NCBI GenBank assembly: GCA_900315095.1
Contig: OMXS01000008.1
Span: 51,722-115,721, forward strand
Origin: an uncultured Prevotellaceae bacterium
GTDB lineage: Bacteria > Bacteroidota > Bacteroidia > Bacteroidales > Bacteroidaceae
DNA: 64,000 bases
Reading direction: 5' to 3'
The notes under the pieces are model-generated. The model did no database searches, was not told where the DNA came from, and saw only the letters and a list, made by a program, of their open reading frames with translations. Of the stretch, positions 36,859-46,496 are shown piece by piece. Position numbers and translations under genes: made by a program. The number at the start of each line of letters is the position of its first letter. Within the stretch, counting starts at the first letter, position 1.

Positions 36859-38802
36859 ATGAAATATATATCTAAACTATTAGCGCTGTTTGCCATCGGA
36901 ATGATGGCAACAGCCTGTAGCAACGACATCGAAGAGGTGAACAATCCATTGGTAATCACCAATCCTTCAGTGTCTGCCATCAATGCCACCTCTGCTGTTG
37001 TTTCTGCAACGGCAACGGGTTCGCATATCACATATCGTGGTGTGTGCTACTCCACATCACCTAGTCCTACTGTCGATGACAGTAAGGTTTATTCAACCAG
37101 CAAGGATATGGTGCTGACACTCTCTGGTCTCGCCAAGAACACTACTTACTATGTTCGTGGCTTCGCGCAGACAATGAATAGCGTGGCATATTCTCAGGAG
37201 ATTTCTTTCACTACACTGGCCAATGCTTCTGACGAGGATGACGCACAGATATACTGGCCTTCTGATTTGAAGCGTGTCAGCGTGCACGACCCAAGTGTGG
37301 TATGGGATTCTTCTACAAGTAGCTATTATGTCTTTGGTTCACATCGTGCTGCTGCTAAAGCTACAAACTTGATGTCGTGGGAAGCATTCACTGCTCCTTG
37401 GGCTACTGCTTCAAGCAACAATGCTGACAATGTGGACGCCTTCACCACACCACAGGTGACAAAGGTGACGAAGGGCGGAACAGCACATGATTTCAACTTC
37501 GACGCTTTAGCGTGGTCGGCTCGTGGCAATGCTGGCTATAATGTTGATGGTAACATGTGGGCTCCTGACGTGATATACAACAAGAAAATGAACAAGTGGT
37601 GTATGTACCTCAGTATCAACGGTGACAATTGGTATTCAAGCATCATCATGCTGACAGCCGACCATATAACAGGTCCTTATCGCTATCAGGCTCCTGTTGT
37701 CATCAGTGGCGCACGTAACAACGATGCTTTTGCAAGTACAGACATGGGTATCGTTCTGGGCGAAGAGTCGCTGCCGGCACGTTATACTCCTTCTGACAAC
37801 TACGGTAATCATTGGCCAAATGCTATTGACCCTTGTGTGTTCTATGATGAGGACGGCAAACTGTGGATGTCATATGGCTCATGGAGCGGCGGTATCTTTA
37901 TGCTTGAGCTTGATGAGGAGACAGGTCTGCGTGACTATGACGTAACCTATGCTACAAATGACACCTCCGATCCTTACTTCGGAAAGAAGATTTCTGGTGG
38001 TTATTATGCTTCGGGTGAGGCATCTTACATAGAGTACATCGGTGGTTACTACTTCCTCTTTGTTACTAATGGTGGCCTGTCGGCAGCTGAAGGTTATCAG
38101 ATGCGTGTGTTCCGCTCGCAGAATCCTGATGGTCCATACGTTGACAGCAAGGGCTCTACAGCACTTCTTGACCAGCGTTACATGAATTATGGTCCTACAG
38201 AGAATGATGGCAACCGTGGTGTTAACATCTTCGGTGCTTACAGCGACTGGGGCTATCAGACAGTAGGTGCATGGGGCGAACGTGCACAGGGCCACAACAG
38301 TATCATAGCTGCTGATGACGGACGTACTTATTTGGTTTATCACTCTCGCTTCCAAGAACAGGGTGAAGGTCATCAGGTGCGTGTTCACCAGGTATTCCAG
38401 AACGAGGAAGGCTGGCTGGTTGCTTGTCCGTTCGAATATACTGGCGAGGGTGTCAAGAGTGCTGGCGTTGGTGCTGCACAGAAGGTGCCCACAGCCAATA
38501 TCCCTGGCGATTATAAACTGTTGATTCACAACTATGGTCTCGACCATGCTGCTAAGGCTTACGCTGCTCCTGTGGACATCACACTGAATGCTGATGGCAC
38601 AATCTCGGGTGCACAGACAGGCACATGGACAATGAAGTCGGGCACTTCTTACATCACCATCAATGTGGGAGGTAAGGTTTACAAGGGCGTAATGGTTCCT
38701 CAGACATTGGAGCCATACAGCGTACAGACTCCAAGCTTCACAGCTCTCGACAGTTCTACAGGTGTCACCATCTGGGGCTACAAGAACGTGGCTGTTGAAT
38801 AA
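36859..38802 (+). CDS. GH43 endo-arabinanase-like lipoprotein
   Basis: A 647-residue lipoprotein (lipobox MMATAC). A fibronectin-III-like domain (about 30-120) precedes a five-bladed GH43 propeller (about 130-520): base Asp in VHDPSVVW (near 144), transition-state Asp in AIDPCVFYDEDG (near 323) and acid Glu in ASGEASYIEYIGGYYFL (near 386). The phrases NMWAPDVIYNKKMNKWCMYLS and SYGSWSGGIF resemble endo-1,5-alpha-arabinanases of the Abn2 type, and the C-terminal 120 residues (PGDYKLLIHNYG to KNVAVE) resemble the small domain attached to those enzymes. Exact specificity within GH43 cannot be settled here. Twenty bp after the lipoprotein gene. Confidence 0.85.
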   Translation: MKYISKLLALFAIGMMATACSNDIEEVNNPLVITNPSVSAINATSAVVSATATGSHITYRGVCYSTSPSPTVDDSKVYSTSKDMVLTLSGLAKNTTYYVRGFAQTMNSVAYSQEISFTTLANASDEDDAQIYWPSDLKRVSVHDPSVVWDSSTSSYYVFGSHRAAAKATNLMSWEAFTAPWATASSNNADNVDAFTTPQVTKVTKGGTAHDFNFDALAWSARGNAGYNVDGNMWAPDVIYNKKMNKWCMYLSINGDNWYSSIIMLTADHITGPYRYQAPVVISGARNNDAFASTDMGIVLGEESLPARYTPSDNYGNHWPNAIDPCVFYDEDGKLWMSYGSWSGGIFMLELDEETGLRDYDVTYATNDTSDPYFGKKISGGYYASGEASYIEYIGGYYFLFVTNGGLSAAEGYQMRVFRSQNPDGPYVDSKGSTALLDQRYMNYGPTENDGNRGVNIFGAYSDWGYQTVGAWGERAQGHNSIIAADDGRTYLVYHSRFQEQGEGHQVRVHQVFQNEEGWLVACPFEYTGEGVKSAGVGAAQKVPTANIPGDYKLLIHNYGLDHAAKAYAAPVDITLNADGTISGAQTGTWTMKSGTSYITINVGGKVYKGVMVPQTLEPYSVQTPSFTALDSSTGVTIWGYKNVAVE

Positions 38803-38839
38803 CAGACTATATAATAATTTTAGGTATTAAGGTTAGTAT

Positions 38840-38885
38840 GAAGTGCTTGTGGGCATGTGCACTCACAGCTCGCAGGCACTTCATT
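38840..38885 (+). terminator. Possible terminator after the GH43 gene
   Basis: GAAGTGCTTGTG...GCAGGCACTTC forms an imperfect stem followed by ATTCCTTTT. The remaining bases to 39091 hold no recognisable gene. Confidence 0.45.
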
Positions 38886-39091
38886 CCTTTTACCATACTT
38901 TAAATAAACAAACAAAACTAACGTTTCATACAACCGAGAGCATAGTCCAAACTTGTTTGACTGTGCCTACGCAAAGAACCGATGGAATAGCGAGCGCAGA
39001 ATATTGCTGCAATAGTTATGTCGAGTTACACAGAGGAAAACGTAGTTAAAATGTCGGATGAAATTCAACTTTTTATTAAACACTAACAATT

Positions 39092-40291
39092 ATGAGAAAA
39101 CTTTTACGCTATGCACTTGTGTGCGCAATGACAATGATTAGTACTGCTTCGATGGCAACAACCGTAGGTAATGAGGATAATACTACAGGATGGTGGTCCG
39201 CCTTTTCTGATTATTATACCATTGCTCCTAATCAAACACTCACTCTTGAGTTTACCAATTACTCTAATAAGGCAGCCAACTGGTTCAACTATATGACTGT
39301 CGTCACTACTGATGCAGACAGGGGAGCAACTGATTATTCCGAGTATATTGTCTATCGTGCCGACTGCTACGGATGGCAGTATGGAATGAACACCGCTGAA
39401 AACCCCGAGCTTTATAAATATAAGGTAGATAATTTTGGTGATGATTTTGCTGACTTTACGAATATCATGGACGGTGCCAAAGTGGTGCTTACCGTTAAGC
39501 GTATCAATGAGAGCGTTTCGATAATTGCCGACATCACATCTACAGGTGGTGCTAAGTATCGTTCTTTCTATGCAATGAATTGTGGTGATGGAAACCAGAC
39601 CATACGTGCGTTCCTGACTACAGAGAATGGACATCTTGTTATTGATGACAGCAAGACCACTATTGCCGATACCGATATGCCTTCAACAGAGGGAACAGTG
39701 GTGGGCGAACTGGACAATGCTACTCCTTGGTGGACTGCGTTCTCTGACTATTATACCATCCAACCTAACGAGACAAAGACAATAGAATTCGAGAACTACA
39801 GTTGTAAGGTACAGAGCTATCACAACTGGCTTCTTGGTGTTACAAGTGACGCTGACCGCGGCTCAAGCACGGAATACTTCATGCTGCGTGCAGACAACTA
39901 CGGATGGGGTTCTGCATACGATGGTGCTAACCTCTCAAGTAACTACAACTGGGATGTGTTCAAGGACGATATGGATGGCGCAACAGTGAAGATGACCATA
40001 ACTCGCGAGGGTAGCACTGTTACTGCCAATGCTGATATAACAGCAAAGAGCGGTAATACTTACTTTGAAAAATTAACGGCAGAGTGTGGCGATGGCACTC
40101 AGCCAATCCGCGCTTTCGTCTTCACAGAGGGCGGTCATCTGCTCATCAAGGATGCTGTAAACAGCATCAGTAGCGTGCAGCAATCAGCAGAGAATAATAA
40201 GTCATTACGCTATAACCTTGCTGGTCAGCGTGTGGATGAGGCATATAAGGGTATAGTTATTGAAAATGGTAAAAAGTATTTGGTAAAGTAA
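39092..40291 (+). CDS. Secreted protein with two copies of the unassigned domain and a sorting tail
   Basis: A 399-residue secreted protein without lipobox (signal peptide ends near STASMA). Two copies of the domain also found in the lipoprotein at 34952: about 24-190 (NEDNTTGWWSAFSDYYTI, YRADCYGWQYGMN) and about 203-355 (LDNATPWWTAFSDYYTIQ, LRADNYGWGSAYDGA). The end (RYNLAGQRVDEAYKGIVI ... NGKKYLVK) is the short beta tail typical of type IX secretion cargo in Prevotella. It probably binds the same glycan outside the cell. Function of the domain is unknown; binding is inferred. Its stop codon overlaps the next start by one base. Confidence 0.75.
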   Translation: MRKLLRYALVCAMTMISTASMATTVGNEDNTTGWWSAFSDYYTIAPNQTLTLEFTNYSNKAANWFNYMTVVTTDADRGATDYSEYIVYRADCYGWQYGMNTAENPELYKYKVDNFGDDFADFTNIMDGAKVVLTVKRINESVSIIADITSTGGAKYRSFYAMNCGDGNQTIRAFLTTENGHLVIDDSKTTIADTDMPSTEGTVVGELDNATPWWTAFSDYYTIQPNETKTIEFENYSCKVQSYHNWLLGVTSDADRGSSTEYFMLRADNYGWGSAYDGANLSSNYNWDVFKDDMDGATVKMTITREGSTVTANADITAKSGNTYFEKLTAECGDGTQPIRAFVFTEGGHLLIKDAVNSISSVQQSAENNKSLRYNLAGQRVDEAYKGIVIENGKKYLVK

Positions 40292-41328
40292 TGGAAGGTA
40301 ATAGGATAACAATTCTATTAATGTGTGGAATGTGTGCGTTGTCATTATGCGTTAATGCTCAACGCACACCCCATTCTGAGCCGTTCGTAGTTGACACTCT
40401 GATGGCTCATGACCCTGTTATGGCTTTTGAAGATGGTACATACTATCTTTATGCTACAGGACACGGTATAAGTATGGCGACATCTAAAGACCGTAATACA
40501 TGGACAGTATATCCCAAGGATGTGCTCGAGCGTGTTCCGCAATGGACTTTCGACAGTGTGCCTGACTTCAAAGGACATATCTGGGCGCCAGATGTAATCA
40601 GATGGCACGACAAGTGGTGGATGATGTACAGTTGTTCGTCGTTTGGAGTGAATACCTCTGCTATTGGAGTGATGAGCAACGTCACTCTCAACCCTCAGGC
40701 GGATGATTATTATTGGCAGGATCATGGTCCGGTAGTGGTTTCCCACAAGCAAGACAACTGGAACGCCATCGACCCCAACATTGTCATTGATGATAATGAT
40801 AAGCCTTGGGTGGTGTGGGGATCGTTCTGGGATGGAATACAAATGGCACCGCTCGATGATACAATGCACATACTCAGTGGTTATAAACCGCAAACCATAG
40901 CGCGTCGCTATGCTCCTGGATGTGAACCAGACGAGCCTAACCCCACTTCAAAGTTCGCAGGACCTAATGCCATAGAGGCACCGTTCATATTCAAGCACAA
41001 CGGTATGTATTATCTTTTCGTGGCGTGGGATTATTGTTGTCGTGGCTCACTCAGTAATTATCGCGTGGCGGTGGGCCGTAGCCTCTCCGTATCTGGTCCG
41101 TATCAAGACCGTAGCGGAAAGGACATGCGTCTCGGCGGCGGCGAAATCTTCATTGAAGGTGACAAGACGGAATTCGAGGCTCTTGGTCATTGCTCTGTGT
41201 ATAACTTTAATGGCGAAGACTGGTTCTTCTGTCATGGTTATAGCGTAAGCAAAAACGGTGCACCGCTTTTAGTGCAGCGCAAGGTAGCGTGGACTGCTGA
41301 CGGGTGGCCAGTAGTCGCTAATCAGTAA
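40291..41328 (+). CDS. GH43 glycosidase, arabinanase-like
   Basis: A 345-residue periplasmic enzyme with a signal peptide (ends near LCVNAQ) and a single GH43 propeller. Visible catalytic residues: AHDPVMAFEDGTYYLY (base Asp near 41), AIDPNIVIDDND (middle Asp near 160) and IEAPFIFKHNGMYYLF (acid Glu near 231). The combination of GHIWAPDVIRWHDKWWMMYS and WGSFWDGIQM resembles arabinan-active GH43 enzymes of the Arb43A type. It ends the operon. Endo- or exo-action cannot be told from the sequence by eye. Confidence 0.85.
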   Translation: MEGNRITILLMCGMCALSLCVNAQRTPHSEPFVVDTLMAHDPVMAFEDGTYYLYATGHGISMATSKDRNTWTVYPKDVLERVPQWTFDSVPDFKGHIWAPDVIRWHDKWWMMYSCSSFGVNTSAIGVMSNVTLNPQADDYYWQDHGPVVVSHKQDNWNAIDPNIVIDDNDKPWVVWGSFWDGIQMAPLDDTMHILSGYKPQTIARRYAPGCEPDEPNPTSKFAGPNAIEAPFIFKHNGMYYLFVAWDYCCRGSLSNYRVAVGRSLSVSGPYQDRSGKDMRLGGGEIFIEGDKTEFEALGHCSVYNFNGEDWFFCHGYSVSKNGAPLLVQRKVAWTADGWPVVANQ

Positions 41329-41352
41329 GATAACATCTGAATTCAAAAAGTA

Positions 41353-41928
41353 CTAATAGAGAAGCAGCAGTCCAGCAAAACCGCTGTAAAGAATCATTCT
41401 TATTGGGTTTATCTTTAAGAATTTCGTGCCTATGAAGCATGAGATAAACAGTGCTACGCTAATCCAGAAGCGCCAAGGGTCTGATGTCGGCGTACCGAAA
41501 TTCTCAGGTGTCATCAGCATAAGTGTTGCTGCGCCAAGCAACCCTACAACAGCAGGGCGTAGTCCGAGGAAAACACTCTTAACAGTGGGCGTTTCCATGA
41601 ATTTCAGAAACATCTTGCTGATGAGTATCATCAATATCAGCGACGGCAATACCAATGCGAATGTTGCTGTGGCGCTTCCCAATATCGCCATTATTCCATC
41701 GTAACCCGCGTGTTTCACGGCTGTGTAGCCGCAATATGTGGCGGAGTTGATGCCGATAGGTCCTGGTGTCATCTGGCTTATTGCCACGATATCGGTGAAC
41801 TCGCTCATCGTCATCCACCCGTGAGTGCGCACCACCTCATTCTGAATCAGCGACAGCATGCCGTATCCTCCACCGAACCCGAAGAGTCCGATCTCGAAGA
41901 ATGTGATGAACAGATAGAGATATATCAT
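41353..41928 (-). CDS. chrA: ChrA chromate transporter half (second subunit)
   Basis: A 191-residue membrane protein equal to one half of a full-length ChrA. It carries the family motifs near the start (FGFGGGYGMLSLIQNEVV, the G-G-G-Y/A-x-x-P/L region) and SQMTPGPIGINSATYCGY. Short-chain ChrA proteins occur as adjacent pairs that form one transporter, here with the gene 31 bp upstream. ChrA exports chromate in some bacteria; in gut Bacteroidales the true substrate is not established. Confidence 0.9.
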   Translation of the reverse strand: MIYLYLFITFFEIGLFGFGGGYGMLSLIQNEVVRTHGWMTMSEFTDIVAISQMTPGPIGINSATYCGYTAVKHAGYDGIMAILGSATATFALVLPSLILMILISKMFLKFMETPTVKSVFLGLRPAVVGLLGAATLMLMTPENFGTPTSDPWRFWISVALFISCFIGTKFLKINPIRMILYSGFAGLLLLY

Positions 41929-41959
41929 ATTGGGTGATGAGTGTTAGATGATGAACTGC

Positions 41960-42505
41960 TTATTCCGTGGGCTTGATATACTTGCCGTAGATGTATCCGC
42001 CCACTCCTGCAATTATTATAATAAGGATAGGCGAGACGCCAAGAGCATAGATTGCCAATGCACAGGCAATAGGGATCCAACAGTTAGAGAGCGTGATATG
42101 TGCGCTCTTTGCGAGATTGAATGTCGGCACGGCTATAAGTGCGACTACCGCGGGGCGTATCCCGTTGAATATCGAGGCAATGATCTTGTTGTCTTGGAAC
42201 TGATGGAAGAACATCGCAATGAGCAATATGATGATGAAAGAGGGCAGGGCAGAGCCCGCTGTGGCACATATTGCTCCCTTAGTGCCCCGAAGCTTATATC
42301 CTATGAATGTGCTGATGTTCACAGCAAACACTCCCGGTGTGCTTTGGGCGATGGCGATGAGGTCGAGCAATTCTTCCTTGTTCACCCACTTATGCTTCTC
42401 CACCACCTCTGTCTCGATGATGGGGATCATGGCGTAGCCGCCACCGAAGGTGACGGCGCCAATCTTAAAGAAAGTGCGGAACGAGTCCCAATAGATATTG
42501 CTCAT
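41960..42505 (-). CDS. chrA: ChrA chromate transporter half (first subunit)
   Basis: A 181-residue partner of the previous gene, with TFFKIGAVTFGGGYAMIPII and AIAQSTPGVFAVNISTFIGY as the diagnostic motifs. It starts 58 bp after the stop of purL on the same strand, so all three may share one transcript. The two halves have opposite predicted topology in studied pairs; this cannot be confirmed by eye. Confidence 0.9.
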   Translation of the reverse strand: MSNIYWDSFRTFFKIGAVTFGGGYAMIPIIETEVVEKHKWVNKEELLDLIAIAQSTPGVFAVNISTFIGYKLRGTKGAICATAGSALPSFIIILLIAMFFHQFQDNKIIASIFNGIRPAVVALIAVPTFNLAKSAHITLSNCWIPIACALAIYALGVSPILIIIIAGVGGYIYGKYIKPTE

Positions 42506-42563
42506 CTTTCTTGTTCCTGTATTATTCTGGATATTCCGTATATAACGGGCAGTCCGGAAACCA

Positions 42564-45500
42564 TTAACTCTTTGCTTCTATCCACTTGCGTGCATTGACG
42601 AAGGCCTCTATCCATGGAGTCACTTCGTCGAAGCGACGGTCACGCGGATACCATGCATTCTGCCAAGGGAAGATGGCACGCTCGAGGTGTGGCATCATTG
42701 CGAGATGACGGCCGTCTTTAGAGCAGATACCAGCCACATCGTAGTCACTGCCGTTAGGATTAGCAGGATAGCCGTGATAGTTGTATTTCGCGATGATATT
42801 ATACTCGTTTTCTGCCTTTGGCAACGAGAACTTGCCCTCTCCGTGAGCCACCCAGATGCCGAGTTTGTTCCCGCTCAGTGAGCCGAACATCACGCTGTCG
42901 TTCTGAGGAATGCTAAGTGTGAGGAATGCACTCTCGAACTTATGGCTTGTGTTGTGAAGCATTCGGATATTTGACGATTTGTCAATTTCACTATTTGACA
43001 ATTGTTGTTGTGGCAAATTGTCAGATTGTGAAATAGTAGAATAGTCCAATAACCCCAGTTCCACCATCAGCTGACAGCCGTTGCATATACCAAGCGATAG
43101 CGTGTCCTCACGAGCGTAGAACTTGTCGAGTGCCTCTTTTGCCTTAGGATTGAAGAGGAACGCACCTGCCCAACCCTTGGCACTACCAAGAACATCGGAA
43201 TTAGAGAAACCGCCGCAGAAGACAATCATGTTCACTTCTTCAAGAGTCTCGCGACCAGTGATGAGGTCAGTCATCATGACATCCTTCACGTCGAAACCGG
43301 CAAGCCACAGGGAGTAAGCCATCTCGCGCTCACCGTTAGTACCCTTTTCGCGAATTATCGCAGCCTTCGGGCGTACATCATCTTTTCCTTCCTCCTTCCA
43401 ACGGTCAGCATTTAAGCCATATTGTGCAAGGGTTCCTGTGAAGTTGTCGTTGAACTTCATTTCCAGTGGCTGGTTCTTGTAGTTCTTTGCACGCTCGTCT
43501 GCGCAGCCGTTGAAGCTTTGGCGACGGTCGAGCAGATGAGAAGTTTCATACCATGCATCGCGCATCTCGTTGATGTCGAAGCAATGACAGAAGTTATCTT
43601 TCTTCACCATGATACAGCGTGCATCGGCAGGCTTACCGATAGGCGCGTAGCTTATGCCCATCTCGTCGAGCAGATTCTCAACAGCCTCAATGTCGCTGTC
43701 GGCAATCTGAATCACCACACCAGGATTCTCTGCGAACAACATCTTCACGATGTCGTCACCGCTGAATGCACTGAGGTCGATGTCAAGACCTCCGTTCTGG
43801 TTAGCGAAGGTCATTTCGAGCAGTGTGGTAATCATACCGCCAGCGCTGATATCGTGACCAGCCATTACCAGTCCTTGCTTTATCATGTCCTGCAAAGCAT
43901 TGAAAGCATTGCGGAAATACTCTGGGTTTTTCACCATTGGAACGTCATCGCCCACCTTGCCTCTTGTCTGTGCGAAGGCGCTACCGCCAAGACGTTGCTC
44001 GTCGAACGAAAAGTCGATATGGAAGAGAGTTGTGCCATTGTCGTTCACCAAAACTGGCGAAACCACCTTCTTCACGTCTGACACCTCGCCTCCAGAACTT
44101 ACGATAACCGTTCCCGGTGCAATAATCTTGTCACCATTAGGATATTGCTGACTCATAGAGAGCGAGTCCTTACCTGTAGGCACGTTGATATGCAGTGCGC
44201 AACAGAAATCTGAGAGAGCCTTCACTGCCTTGTAAAGACGGGCATCCTCTCCTTTCTGCGAGCGACATGGCCACATCCAGTTAGCAGAGAGTGACACGCT
44301 GTCGAGTCCTTCCACTAGAGGCGCCCACACAATGTTCGTCAATGACTCGGCAACAGAGAGCACACTGCCAGCAGCAGGATTGGCAAGGCCAGCTTGTGGC
44401 GCATGTCCCAGTGCTGTTGCGATACCTTTAGTGCCACGATAGTCGAGAGCCACAACACCGCAGTCGCTCAACGGCAACTGTATCTCGCCTTGACACTGCT
44501 GGCGAGCAATCTTTCCTGTCACAGAGCGGTCAACCTTGTTGGTCAGCCAGTCCTTGCATGCCACAGCCTCAAGAGTGAGCACATCCTTCACATAACCATT
44601 AAGTGTTTCAGAGAAGTCCTTCTTGCCAGACTTATCATATTCTGCTGGTGTGTAGTGGCGTTCAACGGTCTCATCGTTCATCACCGTAACAGGCGAGTGG
44701 CCGAACATCTGTGCCACGTCGAGGTCGAATGGCTTAATGCCGTCGCCCTGACGGAAAGAGAAGTGTGCATCGCCTGTGGTTTCACCTACCACATACAGAG
44801 GAGCACGCTCGCGCTCGGCAATACGACGCACATGTTCGATATGCTTCTCGTCGATGAGAAGTCCCATGCGCTCCTGACTCTCGTTAGCTATTATCTCCTT
44901 TGCCGACAGCGTTTTGTCGCCGATAGGCAGTTTTGTCATGTCTATCTCGCCGCCGCACTCCTCAACAAGTTCTGAGAGGCAGTTCACGTGACCAGCGCTT
45001 CCGTGGTCGTGGATGCTGACAACGGGGTTCACTTCCTCCTCGCACAAAGCACGCACGAGGTTGTATGCACGTTTTTGCATTTCGGGGTTAGCACGCTGAA
45101 TGGCGTTCAGTTCGATGCCGTTGCTGTAACGTCCTGTGTCAACAGATGACACAGAACCGCCGCCGAGACCGATGCGGTAGTTGTCACCACCTACTACAAC
45201 AACCTTATTTCCTTTGGTAGGTTCTTTCTTAAGGCAGTCGCGCTTGGTGCCGTAACCTACACCTCCGGCAAGCATAATCACCTTGTCGTAAGCGTATTTC
45301 TCATCACCCTCCTGATGCTCGAAGGTAAGTACAGAGCCTGTAATCAACGGCTGACCGAACTTGTTTCCGAAGTCTGAAGCACCATTACTTGCCTTTATGA
45401 GAATCTGCTCAGGTGTCTGATACAACCACTCGCGAACAGGGAGCAACTGTTCCCATGACAAAGTCTGGGTGTCTGACTCGTTGGCTCTGTCTGAGAGTCT

Positions 45501-46394
45501 TGAGTATGCAGTCATATAAACCGCAGTACCGGCGATAGGCCATGAGCCAACGCCACCGCCCATACGGTCGCGAATCTCGCCACCTGTACCTGTTGCGGCT
45601 CCGTTGAACGGCTCCACGGTGGTAGGGAAGTTGTGAGTCTCTGCCTTCAGCGAGATGACGCTCTCTATTTCCTTTACTTGGAACCAGTCGCTTGTTGACT
45701 GGTCAGCGGGTGCGAACTGCTCAACCATCGGACCTTGTGAGAAAGCCACGTTGTCCTTATATGCCGAAAGGATTTTATGAGGATTCTCCTTTGTCGTCTT
45801 TTTAATCATGTTGAACAGGCTCGACTCCATCTCCTTGCCGTCGATGATGAACTTTCCACCGAATATCTTGTGGCGACAATGCTCAGAGTTAATCTGTGCG
45901 AAGCCGAAAATCTCGCTGTCAGTAAGCGGTCGGCCAAGTTGCTTCTCCACGTTGTGAAGGTACTCTATCTCGGCAGGAGATAGTGCCAGACCTTCCTGTT
46001 CGTTATATTCTTCAAGGTTCTCCACATGCTTTATCGGCTCTGGCTCGCGCTTCACGGTGAACACTTCTTGGTTCAGCCCCTTGTACATGCGCTGAAGCAT
46101 AGGGTCGTGATCTGCGTTCTCGTCAGCCACGGGGAAGTACTCCTCGATGCGGACAATGCCTTTGAGATTCATGTTCTGCGTAATCTCTACCGCATTGGTG
46201 CTCCATGGTGTTACCATCTCGCGACGCGGACCAACGAAGAATCCCTCTACTGTCGTTTGCGCTTCGCCCGCCGATGCCAGAAGTTCTGCACCGCCGTAAA
46301 GCCAGCATAACTCTTCGATTTCCTGTACGTTCAACTGATGGTCTGTCTCAGTTGCAATGATGCTCTTTGTTGGAGTCTTAAAGAAAAGAATCAT
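42564..46394 (-). CDS. purL: Phosphoribosylformylglycinamidine synthase (PurL, long form)
   Basis: A 1276-residue cytoplasmic enzyme of purine synthesis that converts FGAR, ATP and glutamine to FGAM. The synthetase part includes NSEHCRHKIFGG, AETHNFPTTVEPF and RDRMGGGVGSWP; the C-terminal glutaminase domain has GICNGCQLM (catalytic Cys) and MPHLERAIFPWQ. The glutaminase domain has an insert of about 22-25 residues between ELGLLDY and IRMLHNTSHKFES (residues rich in S, N, Q), encoded by an imperfect inverted repeat at 42985-43034; known PurL proteins are short at this point. Own promoter at 46430-46437. Confidence 0.97.
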   Translation of the reverse strand: MILFFKTPTKSIIATETDHQLNVQEIEELCWLYGGAELLASAGEAQTTVEGFFVGPRREMVTPWSTNAVEITQNMNLKGIVRIEEYFPVADENADHDPMLQRMYKGLNQEVFTVKREPEPIKHVENLEEYNEQEGLALSPAEIEYLHNVEKQLGRPLTDSEIFGFAQINSEHCRHKIFGGKFIIDGKEMESSLFNMIKKTTKENPHKILSAYKDNVAFSQGPMVEQFAPADQSTSDWFQVKEIESVISLKAETHNFPTTVEPFNGAATGTGGEIRDRMGGGVGSWPIAGTAVYMTAYSRLSDRANESDTQTLSWEQLLPVREWLYQTPEQILIKASNGASDFGNKFGQPLITGSVLTFEHQEGDEKYAYDKVIMLAGGVGYGTKRDCLKKEPTKGNKVVVVGGDNYRIGLGGGSVSSVDTGRYSNGIELNAIQRANPEMQKRAYNLVRALCEEEVNPVVSIHDHGSAGHVNCLSELVEECGGEIDMTKLPIGDKTLSAKEIIANESQERMGLLIDEKHIEHVRRIAERERAPLYVVGETTGDAHFSFRQGDGIKPFDLDVAQMFGHSPVTVMNDETVERHYTPAEYDKSGKKDFSETLNGYVKDVLTLEAVACKDWLTNKVDRSVTGKIARQQCQGEIQLPLSDCGVVALDYRGTKGIATALGHAPQAGLANPAAGSVLSVAESLTNIVWAPLVEGLDSVSLSANWMWPCRSQKGEDARLYKAVKALSDFCCALHINVPTGKDSLSMSQQYPNGDKIIAPGTVIVSSGGEVSDVKKVVSPVLVNDNGTTLFHIDFSFDEQRLGGSAFAQTRGKVGDDVPMVKNPEYFRNAFNALQDMIKQGLVMAGHDISAGGMITTLLEMTFANQNGGLDIDLSAFSGDDIVKMLFAENPGVVIQIADSDIEAVENLLDEMGISYAPIGKPADARCIMVKKDNFCHCFDINEMRDAWYETSHLLDRRQSFNGCADERAKNYKNQPLEMKFNDNFTGTLAQYGLNADRWKEEGKDDVRPKAAIIREKGTNGEREMAYSLWLAGFDVKDVMMTDLITGRETLEEVNMIVFCGGFSNSDVLGSAKGWAGAFLFNPKAKEALDKFYAREDTLSLGICNGCQLMVELGLLDYSTISQSDNLPQQQLSNSEIDKSSNIRMLHNTSHKFESAFLTLSIPQNDSVMFGSLSGNKLGIWVAHGEGKFSLPKAENEYNIIAKYNYHGYPANPNGSDYDVAGICSKDGRHLAMMPHLERAIFPWQNAWYPRDRRFDEVTPWIEAFVNARKWIEAKS
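42985..43034. repeat. Palindromic element inserted in frame in purL
   Basis: ATTTCACTATTTGACAATTG (42985-43004) pairs imperfectly with the reverse complement of CAAATTGTCAGATTGTGAAA (from 43014). The element keeps the frame open and adds residues not expected in PurL. Confidence 0.6.
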
Positions 46395-46429
46395 AATCGT
46401 TCTGAAATATTAGGTTGCTTTAAACGCTG

Positions 46430-46437
46430 CAAAGGTA
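46430..46437 (-). promoter_or_regulatory. -7 promoter box of purL
   Basis: TACCTTTG on the minus strand, 36 bases upstream of the ATG. Confidence 0.7.
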
Positions 46438-46496
46438 CTACTTTTTTTCTATACGAAAAAATAAATAGATGATAAAAGGAGGTAAACATACCCCCT

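Noticed and set aside
38843-39049. Possible small gene before the secreted repeated-domain protein
   Set aside because: Lacks promoter and family features; it begins in a hairpin and has a composition unlike the flanking genes.
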